Source of the DNA: Oxyruncus cristatus | Taxonomy: Eukaryota > Chordata > Aves > Passeriformes > Cotingidae | Length of the DNA: 64,000 bases | NCBI GenBank assembly: GCA_013399855.1 | Contig: VXAY01004354.1 | Coordinates: forward strand, 798,916-862,915 | Reading direction: 5' to 3' | In this document: positions 1-14,879 of the stretch, one piece after another | How positions within the stretch are numbered: the stretch's first letter is position 1 | Layout: every line of letters begins with the position of its first letter | Position numbers and translations under genes: made by a program | Notes under the pieces: model-generated | The model's database searches: none | What the model was told of the DNA's origin: nothing | The model's input: the letters and a program-made list of their open reading frames with translations, nothing else

Positions 1-3000
1 ACAGTCCTCTGGAGCTTATTAAACACAGTACTTTTTTTGCCAGCCCAAAGCAGAGGGATCTAAAGGGACAGGGAGAACAGGAATGAAGCCAGTCTCTAAG
101 TGAGGCAAATACCAAGCCATCAGGCTACAAAATAACATTCCTCTGAACACACCACTTCTCACGGATCACCAATCCCAGGACTTTACTTCATAGAGGCATT
201 TAATTAATGCAAACACTGTGTGATGCTCATGTGAACAGTGGTTAGTCTTCAGATTTCAGCAGTAGCAAAAGTGGTTGGTCACAAAGCAGCAGATCAGGTC
301 TTGCAAAACTATTTCTCATCTAGCAAAGAAGAGGCACTTGCTTCAGAAAAAGTCAGCTTTCTGGAGGAAAGCCTGTTGACAGTGGGGAATCCTGCTATCA
401 TTTGTGTCTACTCAGTAATCAGAGTTGGATGCAGGAAAACATGGGAATCAATCAGTGCGTCAAGACAAAACCCAATCAAGGAATACATAAAAAAATTAAT
501 ATAATCAGAAAAGCGAAGGGCCTGACAGCAAATCGCTGAAGCCAAAACCACAAACAGTTCTTCACTACACTAAAAAAAATAGGAACAGAGAAACCCAAGA
601 ACCTCTAAATAATTTACTTGCCTATGACATATTTTACTCCTGCTCCCAAGGACTTTCGAATGTGTACTTCAAATAAAATTCAAGTTATTTAAGGTTTCTT
701 TCCTTTTTAAAGATTACAAGAAATTTATAGGCACATAATCTATAAAGACACAATCAGAGCATCTTGACCTGAGTAAATTACAGGACTGCACGTGCCAACT
801 AGAGCTGAAATATAAAGATCAGAACCAGAATGCAGGACTGACAGCTGGCAGGAGCTCTGGACCTTCATAAGGATTTCACATGTTCTTGCTATCTGTGAGA
901 AACTCTTACACACAGAGATCCTTCCCTGCTCTCAACATCCCCGCCCAGGAATCAAAGAATCTACCTACTCCAGGGGATCTCCGGAGGTACAAACGCCCCC
1001 CAGCACACGTAAGAACTGGCAGGTACCGCTGGGAGCCAAGAGCAGCTGCAGGGCAATGGCAACACAGCCCCCAAAGGCAGACAAGGCTCACACTTTGTCC
1101 CTGACCCTCTCTGGCCCGGGGCTGTGCTCAGCAGAGTCAGTGCAGACCAGCACCCTCACCCCATCTCCCACAAGGACAACAGTTCAGTCCAGGAATTCAA
1201 AGGCTAGCTCTCAGTGTAAGGCTACCTTCCAGCTACGAGCCAGGGGGTGCTTCTGCTGTTTTTAACAGTTAGAAATCATATGCTTACAGAAATAACGTGA
1301 CAAAAGAATGCAGAGTTCTCCAAACAGCGGATAATCTCGATGAGTAAGATAACTCCCAGTTTCCTTTATTCAGTCTTTCTGGGAATCATGACTTTACACC
1401 TTTAGTCTTAAACTAAATATCTGAGTTACTTGAAGCCTGTAAATAACTATAAACCAGACAAAGAGATCTAAAAATCAATGAAGGAAGCAGGTGCCTCTCA
1501 AAAGCTTGTAAAAATGGTAAAAGTCAGGAAAGCAAGAGTCAGAGCCAGTTTTCAGGGGCCCAGACCCAGGCCCTGTAAGTCTGCCAGCCCTTCCAAGTAC
1601 CATGGACCAAGTACCAGTACTGGATATTGAATTATCTCTCTTTGCCCTCAGCTAAGATGGAGAAGTATGAGTTTATACTCACTGGATTTATCTTCCCTGA
1701 AGAATCCCCACTTCTTTCAATTCTTGTCTTGAATCGAAACACTCCATCCCAACTGCTGCATTGTCCTGGTACCTGATTTATTTCTTCCTGTTGCCTCCTG
1801 TACGGTTTTGATTACAGAACAAGCAAGATCCTTTTCCAGAAATCTCTTAATCTTTTCTTCCTGTGCCTTATTCAATGTTTTTTCCTAGTTTCTTCTTTGG
1901 TTGCCACTTATATTTGTACAGACCAAGTCTGTCCATTCCAGCAAATCCAGGCTTTCCCATTACTGCAGAAATAGCACTGATGCAGGAATTTTAAATATGT
2001 GGGTTTAGTTGATGCATGCTCGTTGGGATAACTATGAATGCAGTGTAAGAATTACTCATTGCAGCGATTTCAAAAGGATACTTTAATAGCTTTTTGTAGA
2101 AAGGAAGTTTCTGAATCACCTATGTAAAACAATCAAATCCGCCTTTTTTTAAAAAAAAAAAAAAAGAATCTAAGAACATGGTCTTTTTGTTGTATTCCAG
2201 TAAAGCTGCTTCATTGTAGCGAGGCATATTGCACAATGCCAGTTTTCAGGCTCTGGTGTCATTGGGAAATTCTCACTCGAGTAACTTCCATTCAGCCCCA
2301 GCCAAGAGCATTAGAATTTGTATAAAGCTGACGTGCTTCACCCCGAGAACAGCACCCGAACCAACCCATTCCAACCAATCCATAAAGTTCACTACACAGG
2401 CCCAAAATTCAATACTGCGGACACATCTCTGAAGCAACCTAGAATACCATTCCTGGGAGAAAGTTATTCACTGAAGCCACTTCCTTTTAAGGTCCTTTTT
2501 TTTTCTAATAAGCAAACAAAAGTATGACAGAAATTATGCAATAGACAGCAAAGGGGCTTATCTAAAGTAAATAAAGCCTTCTGTTTGCAAACAGCTGAGA
2601 GTATTTGGTAAGCATTTCTCTCTTTCCCTTGCCCTCTTCAAGGCCAACCCTTCCAGCTCACAAACCAACTTTTGGAAGAGATTTGCGGGTGAGTAATGAC
2701 TTTTCTCCTGGTGTGGCCATTCTCATGGCACCACTGAGCAGGAAAACTGATGGGACACGGTGCAAATTTGACAGTGAGCAGTTTGGACACCAAATGCTGC
2801 CAAAATGTGCACACCTTTTTTTCTTTTTCAGTCTTCCCTTTTCAGAAGACCAGTTACACCAAGAAGGGCAATGCAAGCTCGAGATGCACCAATCAGTGAG
2901 TTTAATCCAGCTCAGGAAGACCTACAGAGTTTCTATTCAAATAACTACCTCTCTCAGACATTCAGAAACACCACTTATTCACACAACCTTGAGACAGCCC

Positions 3001-6000
3001 CCTGCCCAAAGATGTCTTGCATTAATCCAGTGCTGCAGCACAGCAGATAAGGGGCTGCTAATGGGTTTTTAGTGACAAAGAGCACAGGGACAAGATGTTC
3101 ACGATGAGTAACCTCTCCGTCCAAGGGCCCTCTACAGACACAGTCCCTTGACAAGTCACAGGCTGTCAGAGTTTCTCCTTACAGCCATCAGAGGAAGAAG
3201 ACAGAGGGCGATGCTCCAGGGGGAAGGTGCCTCACATCAGCCTGGGAACAGAGCACGTTGCCTGCAAAAGCTCCCTGACAACCGAAGCAGAACTGCTGGG
3301 ATGTGCTGGCAGGGTTTGCTTGTGTACCTGCAATTCCTACAGCATTCACACTCTGCCTGCTCCACCTCGCAGGCAACCAGGGCCTCCAGGCCACATCTGA
3401 CCGGGCAAACAGAGCACAGCATGGGCCCTCTGATGTACCCACACTACCAAATAACCAGAAAAATGGAGAGAGGACAGAGTACCACTGTGTTCAAAGGAGA
3501 GCTTTCAAACAGGACACACAACCAGCAGTAGTCAGGACGGCAATCTGACTCCAGTGAGCTACTTCACTCACCGTACAGGAACTTCACACATTTACTTATC
3601 TACAAACTTCTCCCACGTATCTTTTTCTTCCACCAGACACAGCTCAGACAGCTCATGTACATGCACAAACTCCTCACAGCTGTACTTGGTGGGCAGTGTT
3701 CACTACATACGTTTCACTTGCCAGTCTCTTACCACCTAGTGCACACACAGGATAAGCACCTGGAGCCCTCCCTGCTGCTGGCACAGCCAAAAGGGCCAAT
3801 CTTCAGCCCTGGGGCCGTGTGTGCTCCCTGGCACACGGCCTGCCCTCACCTCCCCCACCTCGCTGTCAGGATCTTCACAACATTCAACCTGCCCAAGGAC
3901 TGTCCACTTGTCTCCCCATGGAGCAGGGGACAGAAACTAGTCATTATAAAGAAAGGACAAGAAACTCCTATAGCTCCTTTTCCTCTCTCCTCTGTGAGGG
4001 ACGTGTCCAGCTGAAGAGATTCTAGCAGAGGCAAATACCCTGAGCCCTTAGGAGGAACATGAAGGGGAGTGAACAGGGGGCACAAGTCTTCTGGGTCCAG
4101 ACCCCTGAACGGGGCCAGACATGACAGGATGTCCAAATACACCTTTCCTCTTTACACTGTTACCTAAGAAATCTAGAATGTTATCTACGATTCAAATCAT
4201 CTCACTTAGTACTTGTATCATGCCAGATTTTGCACACAGAAATCTTGGAAGTCACATCACTCACTGGGCAAGAGAATAACTAACTTTTTGGTTAACTCAT
4301 CCCAAACTTCAGAGAGTAACTGTTACCTGATACTCTCCTCACACAGGCAGTCAACACACACACAATGTCACACCATGTCCCCACAGCCGAGCTAACAGAC
4401 CCCTCTGTAAAAAACACACCCAAGTAGGGCTCCCCAGGACAAGAGCCACCAGAAAACCCTTCTTCAGACTGAAGTCCCAAAGCTTGTCCTGACTTGGTAG
4501 CAAGACAAGCTCTAGCCCCAAGTATATGCAGACTTTTCAACTGATTTTTTTCAGTTTAATTAAAACAAGGCATACAACAGGGAAGCACAGACGAGGGAGG
4601 ACAAATCAAGCAGCCTAGAATCCCTTTTTCAGATTCTTTCTGTAGAAAAGTAAATAAAACCAGGGAGCCTTATGGCACAGGAGGTTCTAACTGTTCTCTG
4701 TTGACCTTCCAAGCACAAGAAAGAAAAACAAAGTCATTAATCTGGGCGGTAACAACGCCAGTGACCACATTCCAAAAGCCGTGGAGTAGTAAAGGTGCCT
4801 CACTGCTACATCAGCATTGCTCCAGTTCACAGCAGATAAGAAATGTGGAACTGGAATTCTCCAAACTGGCTGGAAATCTCACATCAATTCCAGGAAAGAG
4901 CAGGAAGAAGAAGTCTTAACACTTCTCCACCTGATTGGCTCCTGTCACATTTAAAGGATGTTGAGTAAAACACCCTTTTTGTTCCCTTAAAATCTGGACA
5001 TTTCAAAGGGAGTATTTCCCCAGCAATGATCCTCCTTTCACTTGGCTCACTAGTTTGCTGTCATTCCAAATGCCTCTGGAAACATCAGGAGGATCCACAC
5101 ACCCCAATTAAAAGCTGGTGTGTGCTCAACCACACTGCTGAACTACCAAATGTTTGTCCTCCAATTACTGTACCACAACTCCCTCTGCAGAACTGCCCCT
5201 CCAGGACCACGTCTCGCCACTGGCAATAGTCAGTTTGGGCAGTTTTCAAGAGTTTTAGCTAAATATATCACTTTCCTAACCAAAACAGTGAAGTTTTTCT
5301 AGCCACAGCACAATCAATTTAGCTCTGTTACTCATAAAAGCTTTTTAAACCTGCCTCCAAGGCTCTCCTATCACTCCAACTATCTTTTATTGGATAAAAG
5401 TAGACCCCAGGAACTTAATTGTTGTCCTTCTGATACAATTCCTGCTGTCTTCAACCCCCACACTAAGAGCTACCATTAACTGAGACCTTCTCTTTAATAA
5501 AATCCACAGCAAGGAAAAAGCACAAATGGGTCACGCAGGAGAGGGAGGTCACAACCACACACAGGATTTGCAACCGAACACGTACACCATGGATGGCAAA
5601 ATAATGGTACACAAAGATGCTGAGCCTTCTCTCCAGAGCTCTACACATCACTGCTCTGACTCACAGTTCACGAGGCACACACAGAACGTCTGTTCTGGAA
5701 AGAGCACCGAGTAGAACTTTAGAAGAGGCAGGCAAAGGGGAAAAAGTCAACTCCTACATGTTAAGCAATGGAACTAGCACAGACAGCGCACCCTGTACAG
5801 CAGAAGGGATATATCCCAGTTACCTGCTCTTACTTAACTTTTGTGTTTTATCATTCTCAATACTCCAGGTTACCTCACAAGATCCTGCTGCTATTCCCAT
5901 TCACCTTCCACAGTAATCTCTAAATACAGAAAAAGCCCCAAGCCACTAATGGCAAGAGAACTGCACCCTGCCTCTGTAAGCTTATAGCAAGTCTGATCCA

Positions 6001-6517
6001 GACTCAGCTGTAGTTAATTTAATGGAGACATTTCTGAACAGAAAGGAAGGTTGATCACGCACACAGAGTAAAGGGTGTCCAGGCTGAGCCCCCACTGACC
6101 TGACAGGCCTGTGCTTCCAGGAGAACCCATCACACCTACTGAGGAGATGGGCCATCAACAGCCTGGTCAGGACAAAACAAGCTCAACAGGACAGATTTCC
6201 TAAACTGTTAAATGAAAATGCAACGAAAAATGTGACCTCGGAACTTTTTGGCTGAAACCACCACCATCCTTTTCTCACTCAAAAGTCTGACAGATATTGA
6301 ACCAGACAGGTACAATTCAATGCTTTATCCTATGATGAGCTACACTGTCATACAAGAACAAAACCCCCCAGCATCTGGCATTAAATTATTGCTCCCACAG
6401 ATTTAGAATCCAGTTCCTAAGTCAGTGACACTAGTTCAGAGATGAAAACTCAACACTGATTTCTTAATTCTTACTGCCACTAAAAACAACAGCAGCAAAC
6501 ACTGGTGCCTGAACACC
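1..6517. other. Non-coding: ARVCF intron, no gene seen
   Basis: Read as part of the long intron after the ARVCF start exon. Open frames on both strands are short, lack recognisable domains and are not bounded by convincing splice sites; the longest (2605-3072 plus, 155 codons) has no family resemblance I can name. The only simple-sequence feature is a T7A15 run at 2144-2165. No RNA gene was recognised. Confidence 0.6.
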
Positions 6518-6717
6518 AGCAGACACTTCCAGTGTGAGAGTGACTGAGCACTGGCACAGACTGCCCTGGGAGGCTGCAGAGTAACCATCCTTGGAGACAG
6601 TCAAGAGCCATCTGGACATGGCCTGGGCAACCAGCTCTGGGTAACTCTGCTTGAGCTCCAGGTGACCTCCAGAAGTCCCTTCCAATCTCAGCCACCTGGT
6701 GATTCTCTTGCTCCATT
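6518..6717 (+). mobile_element. CR1 LINE, 3' end fragment
   Basis: About 200 bases match the well-known 3' part of avian CR1 LINEs in plus orientation: the phrase GAGCACTGGCACAGACTGCC near 6546, then GGGAGGCTGCAGAGT, CATCTGGACATGGCCTGGGC, GCTCTGGGTAACTCTGCTTG, and the near-terminal TGACCTCCAGAAGTCCCTTC at 6663-6682, ending in a decayed form of the ATTCTGTGATTCT tail. It is 5'-truncated, as almost all CR1 copies are, with no trace of its reverse transcriptase. Several indels and substitutions show it is old. The open frames across it on the minus strand are artefacts. Confidence 0.88.
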
Positions 6718-9700
6718 TTAGTCACCAAAATACATCCTACTGTTTATGAAATTGTAAATCTGCATTCCAGTTCCTCTGCAGACACTCCCCACCTAAAGCA
6801 AGCCAACAGGGAAAAAGAAACCTCAAAGCCTTTCTGAATTGCCTCCCCCATACTCAAATCTGCAGTGGCTCTAAACACATGCATAATAATGATCAGCTTG
6901 ACTTGGGGCTAAATAAACAGACTTCAGTCAGCACCACTTTCTTGCTGTGCCACAGAAGGCCCTGAGTTTCTTTTTGCTCATCAGACAGATATATAGATAG
7001 ATACAAAATACAGATATAAAAATAAGACTGGAAGACTTCAGAACAGTTTGTCTTTCAGATTCTACCCAATCCACAACATGTCTGTCCAAATAGTTAATAT
7101 GCATAATCTGAAGTGATACAAATTACAATAAGAAATACCTGTTCCACACAGTTTAAAGCATCTCTTCACTCTTTCTGTATACTTTCAGGCACGGTCTGAA
7201 AGCAGACTTCCCAAAATGCAGAAACACTGAGGTTCTCCCTCAGATAACCTCAAAGTTACATTCCCTTCCTTGCAGAGCACAGCATCCAGGAACTGTAACC
7301 TACTTACCTTTATCTCAGTAAGTGTTGACAATCCCTCCAGAATTCACTCCTTTGAGTAAAACAGCAAAAACCTCTTTCTAAGTTTCCTCTTGCAGTTGAG
7401 CAGAAAGTGGAGATGTGCTAAAGCTTGCCCATTGTGCCTCATCTCCCTGCTCCCAGCTGGATCAGACGGCCTGGCAGAGCTGTCTGCTCGCCTTCAGCCT
7501 ACGGTGATCCTGCTAAAGTGATCTCTTTAAGAAGCCAAAGCATGCAAACATACCCTTCACAATCTCCCTTTGAAAAAGCTCCTTAAAATCCAGCTCTTTG
7601 TCAATCACCATTATAAAATGCCCTCCACTCTCTGCCTGTGAGACACTTAAAGAACAGTTTCCTGAGGTTCCCATCCTACAAATCGAGCCCCTTATGCCAG
7701 GCACCTTCACTCACACGGTCCCCACAGGGAGTAAGAGGCACGTTCTCATGTGTTCTGCACACCTGCAATATATTCTTAATACTTCAACAGTGTCTGCTCT
7801 CTGTGCCACTCTCTGTTTGTTTACCCTTTACATCACTGTTGCCTAGAATTAATTCCATGTAATCTCTGACAGGCTGTCCCCATGACAGCGACACACTGCC
7901 CCACATCAGTGCATGTTGACATTCACAGCCCCTTCACGAGAAAACGCTCCTCAGTCAGCTGCTAAACAGCAGGCACAGTGTGCTCTCCTGTGCTTCCCAC
8001 TGAATAGACCCTTGCTACGGCCACACAATAATGCAACAATGCAACTGCACACCATCTTCAGTCATCACAGTTCAATTACCTTCAATAAAACAAGGAGACA
8101 CTGACTTCAGGAGTGCCACCATCATCACCAGATGACTGAAAGTTCAACTCAGCACCAGCAAAAAAACCTTTCTGTGCCATCAACACTCTCCATTTAACAG
8201 CCTCCTGCTCCCTCAGCAGCCCCTGCAGGTAACACAGAGCTGGATCTAGTCTGACAGTTTGCACTATTTAAGCCACCTACAAGGCCCTGTGGAGTTTAAA
8301 GACCTGCACAAATTTCCTCAAACACCCTGAGCACCACTAGCTGGGCCCTGGTGTGCTTCTGACACCACTTCTTCCATCATCCAGGGGCTGAGGAACAGCA
8401 GAGCCTCCAGGCCCCTGCTACGAAGCACCCAAATACTCACGTGGATGCTTGACAGTTCTGGAAAACTATGAAGGAGGCTGAAATTTTCGAAAGCATATTA
8501 CAGCAAGTGAGGCATCAAGCAGCTCCCAAACCTTCTTGAGAGCCAATAGCTTTCTGCACTTAGAATATCCAATGAGTTAAGGGAAGAAATATCCGGCTGT
8601 TTGAATTAGTGTATTGTCCCTCCAAAACAAGGAGTACTGGCCTATAGAGATTTATCTGCTTTGCATCTTGTATCACTTCAATAGGCAGCTAAATATAGAA
8701 AAATGGTAATTATTTAACACATCTTTAAAACAACAATTTCCCTCCCAATTAATTTCCAGTTCCTCAGATTAATTATCTACTCAAATTTTCTTGATGCACA
8801 CACTGCAAGAAGCTGGATGTGTTTCCTGTAAATTAAATCACCTTCAGAGATAAGGATGCTCCTAAAACAACTTTGACTAAGCAAAGAATCACAAATCCAT
8901 TCCGCAAAAGCTGCCTGGACTGGCAGAAGGCAGAAACCATTATCACCAGACAGAGAAACTCCAGAGCTTGGGCAATAAGCTGCTTTCACTTGTCCTCAGG
9001 GTAAATGACCCCAACATAAGACGTAGTTCTGGCTCAAATAAGAATGAAACCCAACCCTCCCCCAAAACTCGGGGATCATCACTATTGCTCACAACATCAG
9101 CCACTGTGGAGCCGTACTCAGGAGTCATAACATCTACTGAGCCTGCAGACAGTCCAGACCCATTTCTGTCATATTCAGTGACAAAGCTCCTGCAAATTTT
9201 TGTAATATATGATTGGAAATTTCAGGGGAGAAGTGGAAAGCAGAGAGATCAAGCACTGCCTTCTCGGTGCCAGAAGTATCACGAGGGCAGTGGCAACTGC
9301 ACACTGCTGCACTCGGGGTCATGAACAAACCATGCAGACCTCTCTCCACCCACAGCCAGGAAAAGATTCATTCCAACAGCTCCTATTATTTTTTCTTAGC
9401 ATTTCTTTATTCTCCTCCCCTGTGGCCCGATCCCAAAGGGGCAGTGCTCCGAACACCTACAGCCAAAAAGAGAGTTGTGCAAGCTCAGTACCTGTCAAAA
9501 CCCCTCACTAAGAACAACAACTGCATTCAGCCATTCAGTGGGTCAGAAACCCCAGGCCCTACAGAGAGGTGAACAGCCCAGAGACACTCGTTGCCTGTGT
9601 GAGCAGAGGGCACAAGCCCCCATGTGCAGAGGGGAACCCCCCTGGCCGTGGGGTTACAGAGCTCACTGCAGGACACTGGCCTGCTCCACCTGCGAGTGCA

Positions 9701-9802
9701 ATCAAAGCTCAGGTCCCATGTCTAGTTTCTTAACCAGGTTTCTTCCAGGTTGTTTTGCTGCAGTGGAGTGCTGGAGTCCCGTTCTGTGGTCATATGCCTG
9801 TA
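6718..9802. other. Non-coding: ARVCF intron, no gene seen
   Basis: No exon, RNA gene or interspersed repeat recognised. There is a short imperfect GATA/TATA simple stretch near 6990-7020. Open frames around 8968-9572 overlap one another in several frames and strands and show no domain. Confidence 0.55.
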
Positions 9803-9949
9803 ACTCCTGCCACACAGACTGCTGTGCAGACTGTCCTGGCACAGGTCACACTCCTGCCACACAGACTGCTGTGCAGACTGTCCTGGCACAGGTCACACTC
9901 CTGCCACACAGACTGCTGTGCAGACTGTCCTGGCACAGGTCACACTCCT
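9803..9949. repeat. 47-bp minisatellite, three perfect copies
   Basis: Three consecutive identical 47-base units at 9803-9849, 9850-9896 and 9897-9943, then the first 6 bases of a fourth. The unit starts ACTCCTGCCACACAGACTGC and contains an internal doublet of CAGACTG five bases apart. Because 47 is not a multiple of 3, the array is read in a different frame in each copy, so the repetitive open frames across it (9475-10008 and 9755-10162) are low-complexity artefacts, not proteins. The absence of differences between copies suggests recent expansion or ongoing homogenisation. Confidence 0.97.
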
Positions 9950-12900
9950 CACCCAGCAGCACCAGGACTCGCCCTGGAGCAGCACCTAAAACCTGCCTTC
10001 ATGTGTAACCCAACCCTCCAGTGTGAACTTGCACAGCTTTTGCCTCATATTGGAGGCATGAGGGGGCAGAAGATTCCTTACAGATATGAATTACCTCAGT
10101 ATTGTACAACCAAAACACAAGGGGAAAAGAAGTTTCTTATCATTCAAAGCTCTGTCATTTGAGCCCAGCAAAGGGGAACGTTTAGAACAAAGCATGTCTG
10201 AAATCAAATAGCTGCTAAAAGCTTACACATTTCAAGCCTCTCTAGATTACTAACTGTGTAAGTGGAAATGCTCAATCAGACAACAGAAAGAAGGCAGGGT
10301 TAGCAGACAATGCTACAATCTTATAAAATATTTAAGCAAAGCATGAGACCATTGATAATATGCACTTGGTCTGATATAAACAACGTGGGATTTGATTTCT
10401 TTTCTCCCCAAACCTTTAGCATATCGCTATCTGTGGGGCAGGAAGGAAAGAAAGAAAGTTTAAGAAAGAAAAAACAAACCATCTACACAGGGACACATTC
10501 CAAATTTTCTGGGTACAGCCCAGTGTACCCTCATGGGACACTAAATGCATTTGTAGTGTTATGTACACTCTACTTCACAAACAGACCAATGCACACACCA
10601 AAAGGTTTTGAGATCTGTAGTTTTTGAGGAAACACAGGAGTACTGATTCTGCTGAGAACAAAACTCTCACCCTTCCCTCCAGCCAGCACCTTCAGCAGGA
10701 TCTGTTCTGTGCTAAAGCTGGACAAAGACAAAGAAAGCCCCCACCCCAGCTAAGGCAGGCAGGCAGCTGTACAGGAGTATAAAAATTACAGCATTTTGAA
10801 TTCACCTGCTCAAAATTCAAACAAATGCACACGTTTTTCTAAACCAAGTAGAATACCTAAAGGGGACCAGGTAACAGGACTGAATTTAATTTCTCTTATG
10901 AATCACACACTCAGTCTGATGACAGAACCTATTCATGAAACGACCCATGGAAAATGCCTAGGGAGGCTCTAAGCTCCAGACCTGAAAGCTTCCAGGAAAA
11001 CTAAGCCAGCACTGATAACTTCTCCTAGAAAACACCCAGTCAGAGATGATCATTATTTACATGACTTGCTATTATGCTAAACAGACTGACATCAAGTAAA
11101 AGCAGGACCTCATAGAGCACAGCAGAAGTTCAGTTGCTTACCAACCAGAGAGCAGCGGCAGGTTTGCATCCAGGAAATACTCCAGGTATGGGTATGTGAC
11201 AGATCAAGATTCACGGAAAAAATGTGATGTGGAGATGATGGGCTCTGGTCATGACTTTATGAAACTCCTGTCAGCCTAGGGACTGGCTAAGGCAGGGAAA
11301 GTGGCCATGACCTGTGCTCCCAGTTGCAGCCATCACCAGGAACGAACACTGTACTGGACTGCACCATCTCCACAGTACTGCTCACCCATCCCCAAATTCA
11401 GGGAGCTGTGCCTCCTTTTACCTTGGGGCCTGAAATCTCACCAGAAAACAGCCATAAAACTGGCTCCTGTTTATTTGTGTTAAATGAGGAACTCTACACC
11501 AGGAGCAACACTCAGGCTGTCCAGGAAGGGAACTCACACACAGCAGCTACTCCAACCTCAATAAAGCAGTAGGAACAACACAAACACACTTTCTATGTTA
11601 AAACACAACACATCCTATTTATGTTCCGAGGGAAAAAATAAACAATTAAGAACACCCCGTAATCATGCCCTTTCTCCTACCTAGTCTACCTGCATTACCA
11701 CCGATCAAACTTCTGGAGAAGGTGAACAGTGAGTTTAAAGCCAAACTCTTGAGAAGACTGCAATTATCTCTTTAAGACCGAGGGTGACCCTTCGTAACCT
11801 GAAACATTCTTGCACAGAGGCACTAAGTCTGATCATCACCACCACCCAACACTTCATCCTTTCCATGATGGAGCTGATTATATGCAAAAATCCAAGAGAT
11901 AAGGAAGACTCTCCCTTCCTAAATCATAGCCACGACACCTTGGATGCCAGCAACATCCTGCAGCACCTAAAACAGCCGTGAAGGTAAAGATGATGAGTAA
12001 CAGAAAGTGTAACCATATAAGTAGAAACAAATTTTACTCTGGAAATGTATATTTTTAAGGCATTTAGACCTGTAACACTGACCCAACCCATTATAAGTTG
12101 GAGTGGTAGACAAGGTCTCCACCTCAGTGAAGCTTTCCATGTTCCAGATGTACCTGCAGCTGTCCTCATCCGCTCATCTACAAATTAAAAACAAATTAAA
12201 ACACAAGCTGATATTCTGAAGCATAAGTTTTCCACTGCATTTATGATTACTGAATGCACTTAGGCTCTTTGCAAAGACTTTTTTTAAACTGCTGCCCATC
12301 AGACACAAAGCAGAGTCAAAAGATGTAAGAAAGCTCAGTAAATTCTGGGATAACCCCAATACTGGACAATCACACAGTTTATTTGGAAAATGCAATCAAT
12401 ACTGGAAATATAAAATATTAAAAACATTGTTAAGGCAGATTTCTCTACTCCTCACAACTACTCCAGGATGGAGCTGCACGGTTCTCCCCCTATTGCTGGG
12501 TTTATAAACTAATGGATCTGAACTAAACACAGAAGATTAATAAAAAATTGATGTTACACCAGAAAATCTTTTTGTTTGAGGTGTCTCCCCCCCAAAGTTG
12601 AAACACTGATCCAATTTTTACAACAATAAAATAATCACTTTTCTGGTACTGAAGTTGCACAGGACACCCCTGTCACCAAGGCAAGGGGTTAAAACTGCCA
12701 AGAAAGACAAAAAGAGAAGGGTCAGGTCATTAAGCTGAAATCCCAGGTGACCAGCATCTTCTTTGGAGAAAGATTCATTCAAATTTCATAAACCTACTGA
12801 GTGAATAAGGTAGGTGGAAAGGATGCTGGTATCAGAGGGAAATTAATGATGCCCTGAATGTGGAACACAGCATCGCCCACACAGCCTCACACCCGGCAGG

Positions 12901-14879
12901 GAAGGGCTGCATTCTGGGACATGTCCATTACAATTAAGAATGAAATAACTCTGTGCAACGGTGCTGAATGGCATTTTCTCTCAAGAGACCACAAGTTCCA
13001 ACTGAGGTTTCAGCTGTGCAATCAGATTTCCACTCTTAACTCTTTCATTTCCAGCACAACTGATCTGCTCATGACACTCGACCCTTTCCCTCAGTTCTCA
13101 GCTAAATCCAAGGACACAATTTTACAGAGCCCTAGCCCTGGCCCTGCCTGTAGCCCGACGAGCGGACTGTGACAGCCCTTCTCCAGAGTTGTGAGACAGG
13201 AGTTCTGCAGAATACCAGCTCTAAACTGCTGTGGGCATTATCAGAACCCAGCCCAGGACTTTAGGGACCAGGAAGGAAAGTGAGAAGCAGCCCTGTAAGC
13301 CCAGGCTGAAGTGCACTGCTCAGCCAGGGAAACTGGGCAACAGTTCTGAGAAATCAGGGTAACACTGGTTTATTTTGTCCAGTTGAGATCATCACCTCAC
13401 ATCACCCCCCACACACTGTGTGTGCACCTTCCCAAACATACTTCCAGTTTCTGGATGAAAGCAGGAGCCCCCACGATCCTACAGGCATTCAGTGCTGCAT
13501 CCCCCCCCCCAGAGGGGATACACAGCACAGCAGAACCACAAACCAGTATTTCCACTTGGGGTATCTTGTGGAGTACCCAACAAAGCCATTTTGATCTTTT
13601 GGTCCCAGGAGAACACAGAGTTGACTTCGAAGAAAAGTACCTCTTCCCAATTTGTTTGCCACCCAAAAATCTCCAGGAAACATTAGAAAAAGCACAGTGT
13701 AAGTGTTGTGTTTCAACCATTAACTTAAAATTTAAACGCATTTTTTAAAAACACTTCTCTATCATTTACAACCGGGAGTAAAGGGATTCTCCCAGTCCCT
13801 TTAAAAGAAAACTCTGGATTCTTTAGAAGAGTAAAACAAAACACTTAGGGGAATTTTAAATACAGGAAGGAGGGATAAGAGCATGGGACAAGAACCCAAC
13901 AGACCTTGTAAATATTTTTGTGATTCCAGTTGCCAAAACAGTATCCACACAATATACCTCAGCCAAGTTTCTTTGAACAAGAAAATTCAAAGAGCAACAA
14001 TTCATGAAATACAGCCACACATTTGCAGTGTATTTATGCAAGCACTTCAGCTGCTGTGGACACGACTCTTCCTTTACTATCTTGATTTACATGGCAGATG
14101 CTGATTCTACCACTGTCTCTTTTTCTGGAAAGGCTCTGGAATTCAGCCAAGCTTGGGATGGGTGTTACACACTATCTGCTATGCCTCTTGGTAGAGGCAG
14201 CAAAGGAAGAAGATTACATTTTATTTGAGTACTGAAAAGTTTGTACTGGCACCGTTGAGCTGAAATTTTAAAGTGCCAGCTTTGTGAGAGGAAGAAAAAT
14301 AAAACTGATCCCATGTAAATGAAACACAAAGATGATTTTGACTGGAGTCTCAAAAATCAAGGAGAAAAACTTACTGGAATAACAGTGTGTTACACTAGAT
14401 TTAAAGGAACTTGCAGGCAGATGCTTCAGTTCCTATTTACACATCAAAATCAGCAGTCAGGCTTTCCAAATTACTCAGCAGATTGATGCAGCACTTTTTA
14501 ATTGATCTCTAATCATATCAGCAGTTGGTGTACACCAGCTTCAAAGGGCTGAAAGCCTGTCTCTCATTTTTGCTTACCTCTAGAGCAGCAGTTTGCCCTT
14601 TGAGGATTTGGCCCTTGAAGAAAACGTAGGAAAGAATACATTTTTAAATCCTACACAGTAAGAAGGGCCACAACTTTTTCAGCAATGGGACTGCACAACG
14701 TTCTCCCTCTCGCTCTGCTTTCTCATGCAGCTGGTGGAAGATACTTGTGTTTGTACGTTAAAATACAGAAGCTGCAACTGTAAATAAGGTCCATCATTAG
14801 TACACAGAAAATGAATTAGTGCTTCTTTGTGCAGTGTCACCTGTTTGCCTCATATTTCCTGCATGTTATCCAAGGGAGT
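9950..14879. other. Non-coding: ARVCF intron, no gene seen
   Basis: Nothing gene-like. Simple sequence includes a purine-rich GAAA stretch near 10440-10470 and a run of ten C at 13501-13510. The overlapping open frames at 13383-13748 on both strands pass through the C run and carry no domain. Confidence 0.55.

Noticed and set aside
9475..10162. Cys/His-rich open frames that look like repeat proteins
   Set aside because: They are translations of the 47-base minisatellite in shifting frames; no start, splice or family support.
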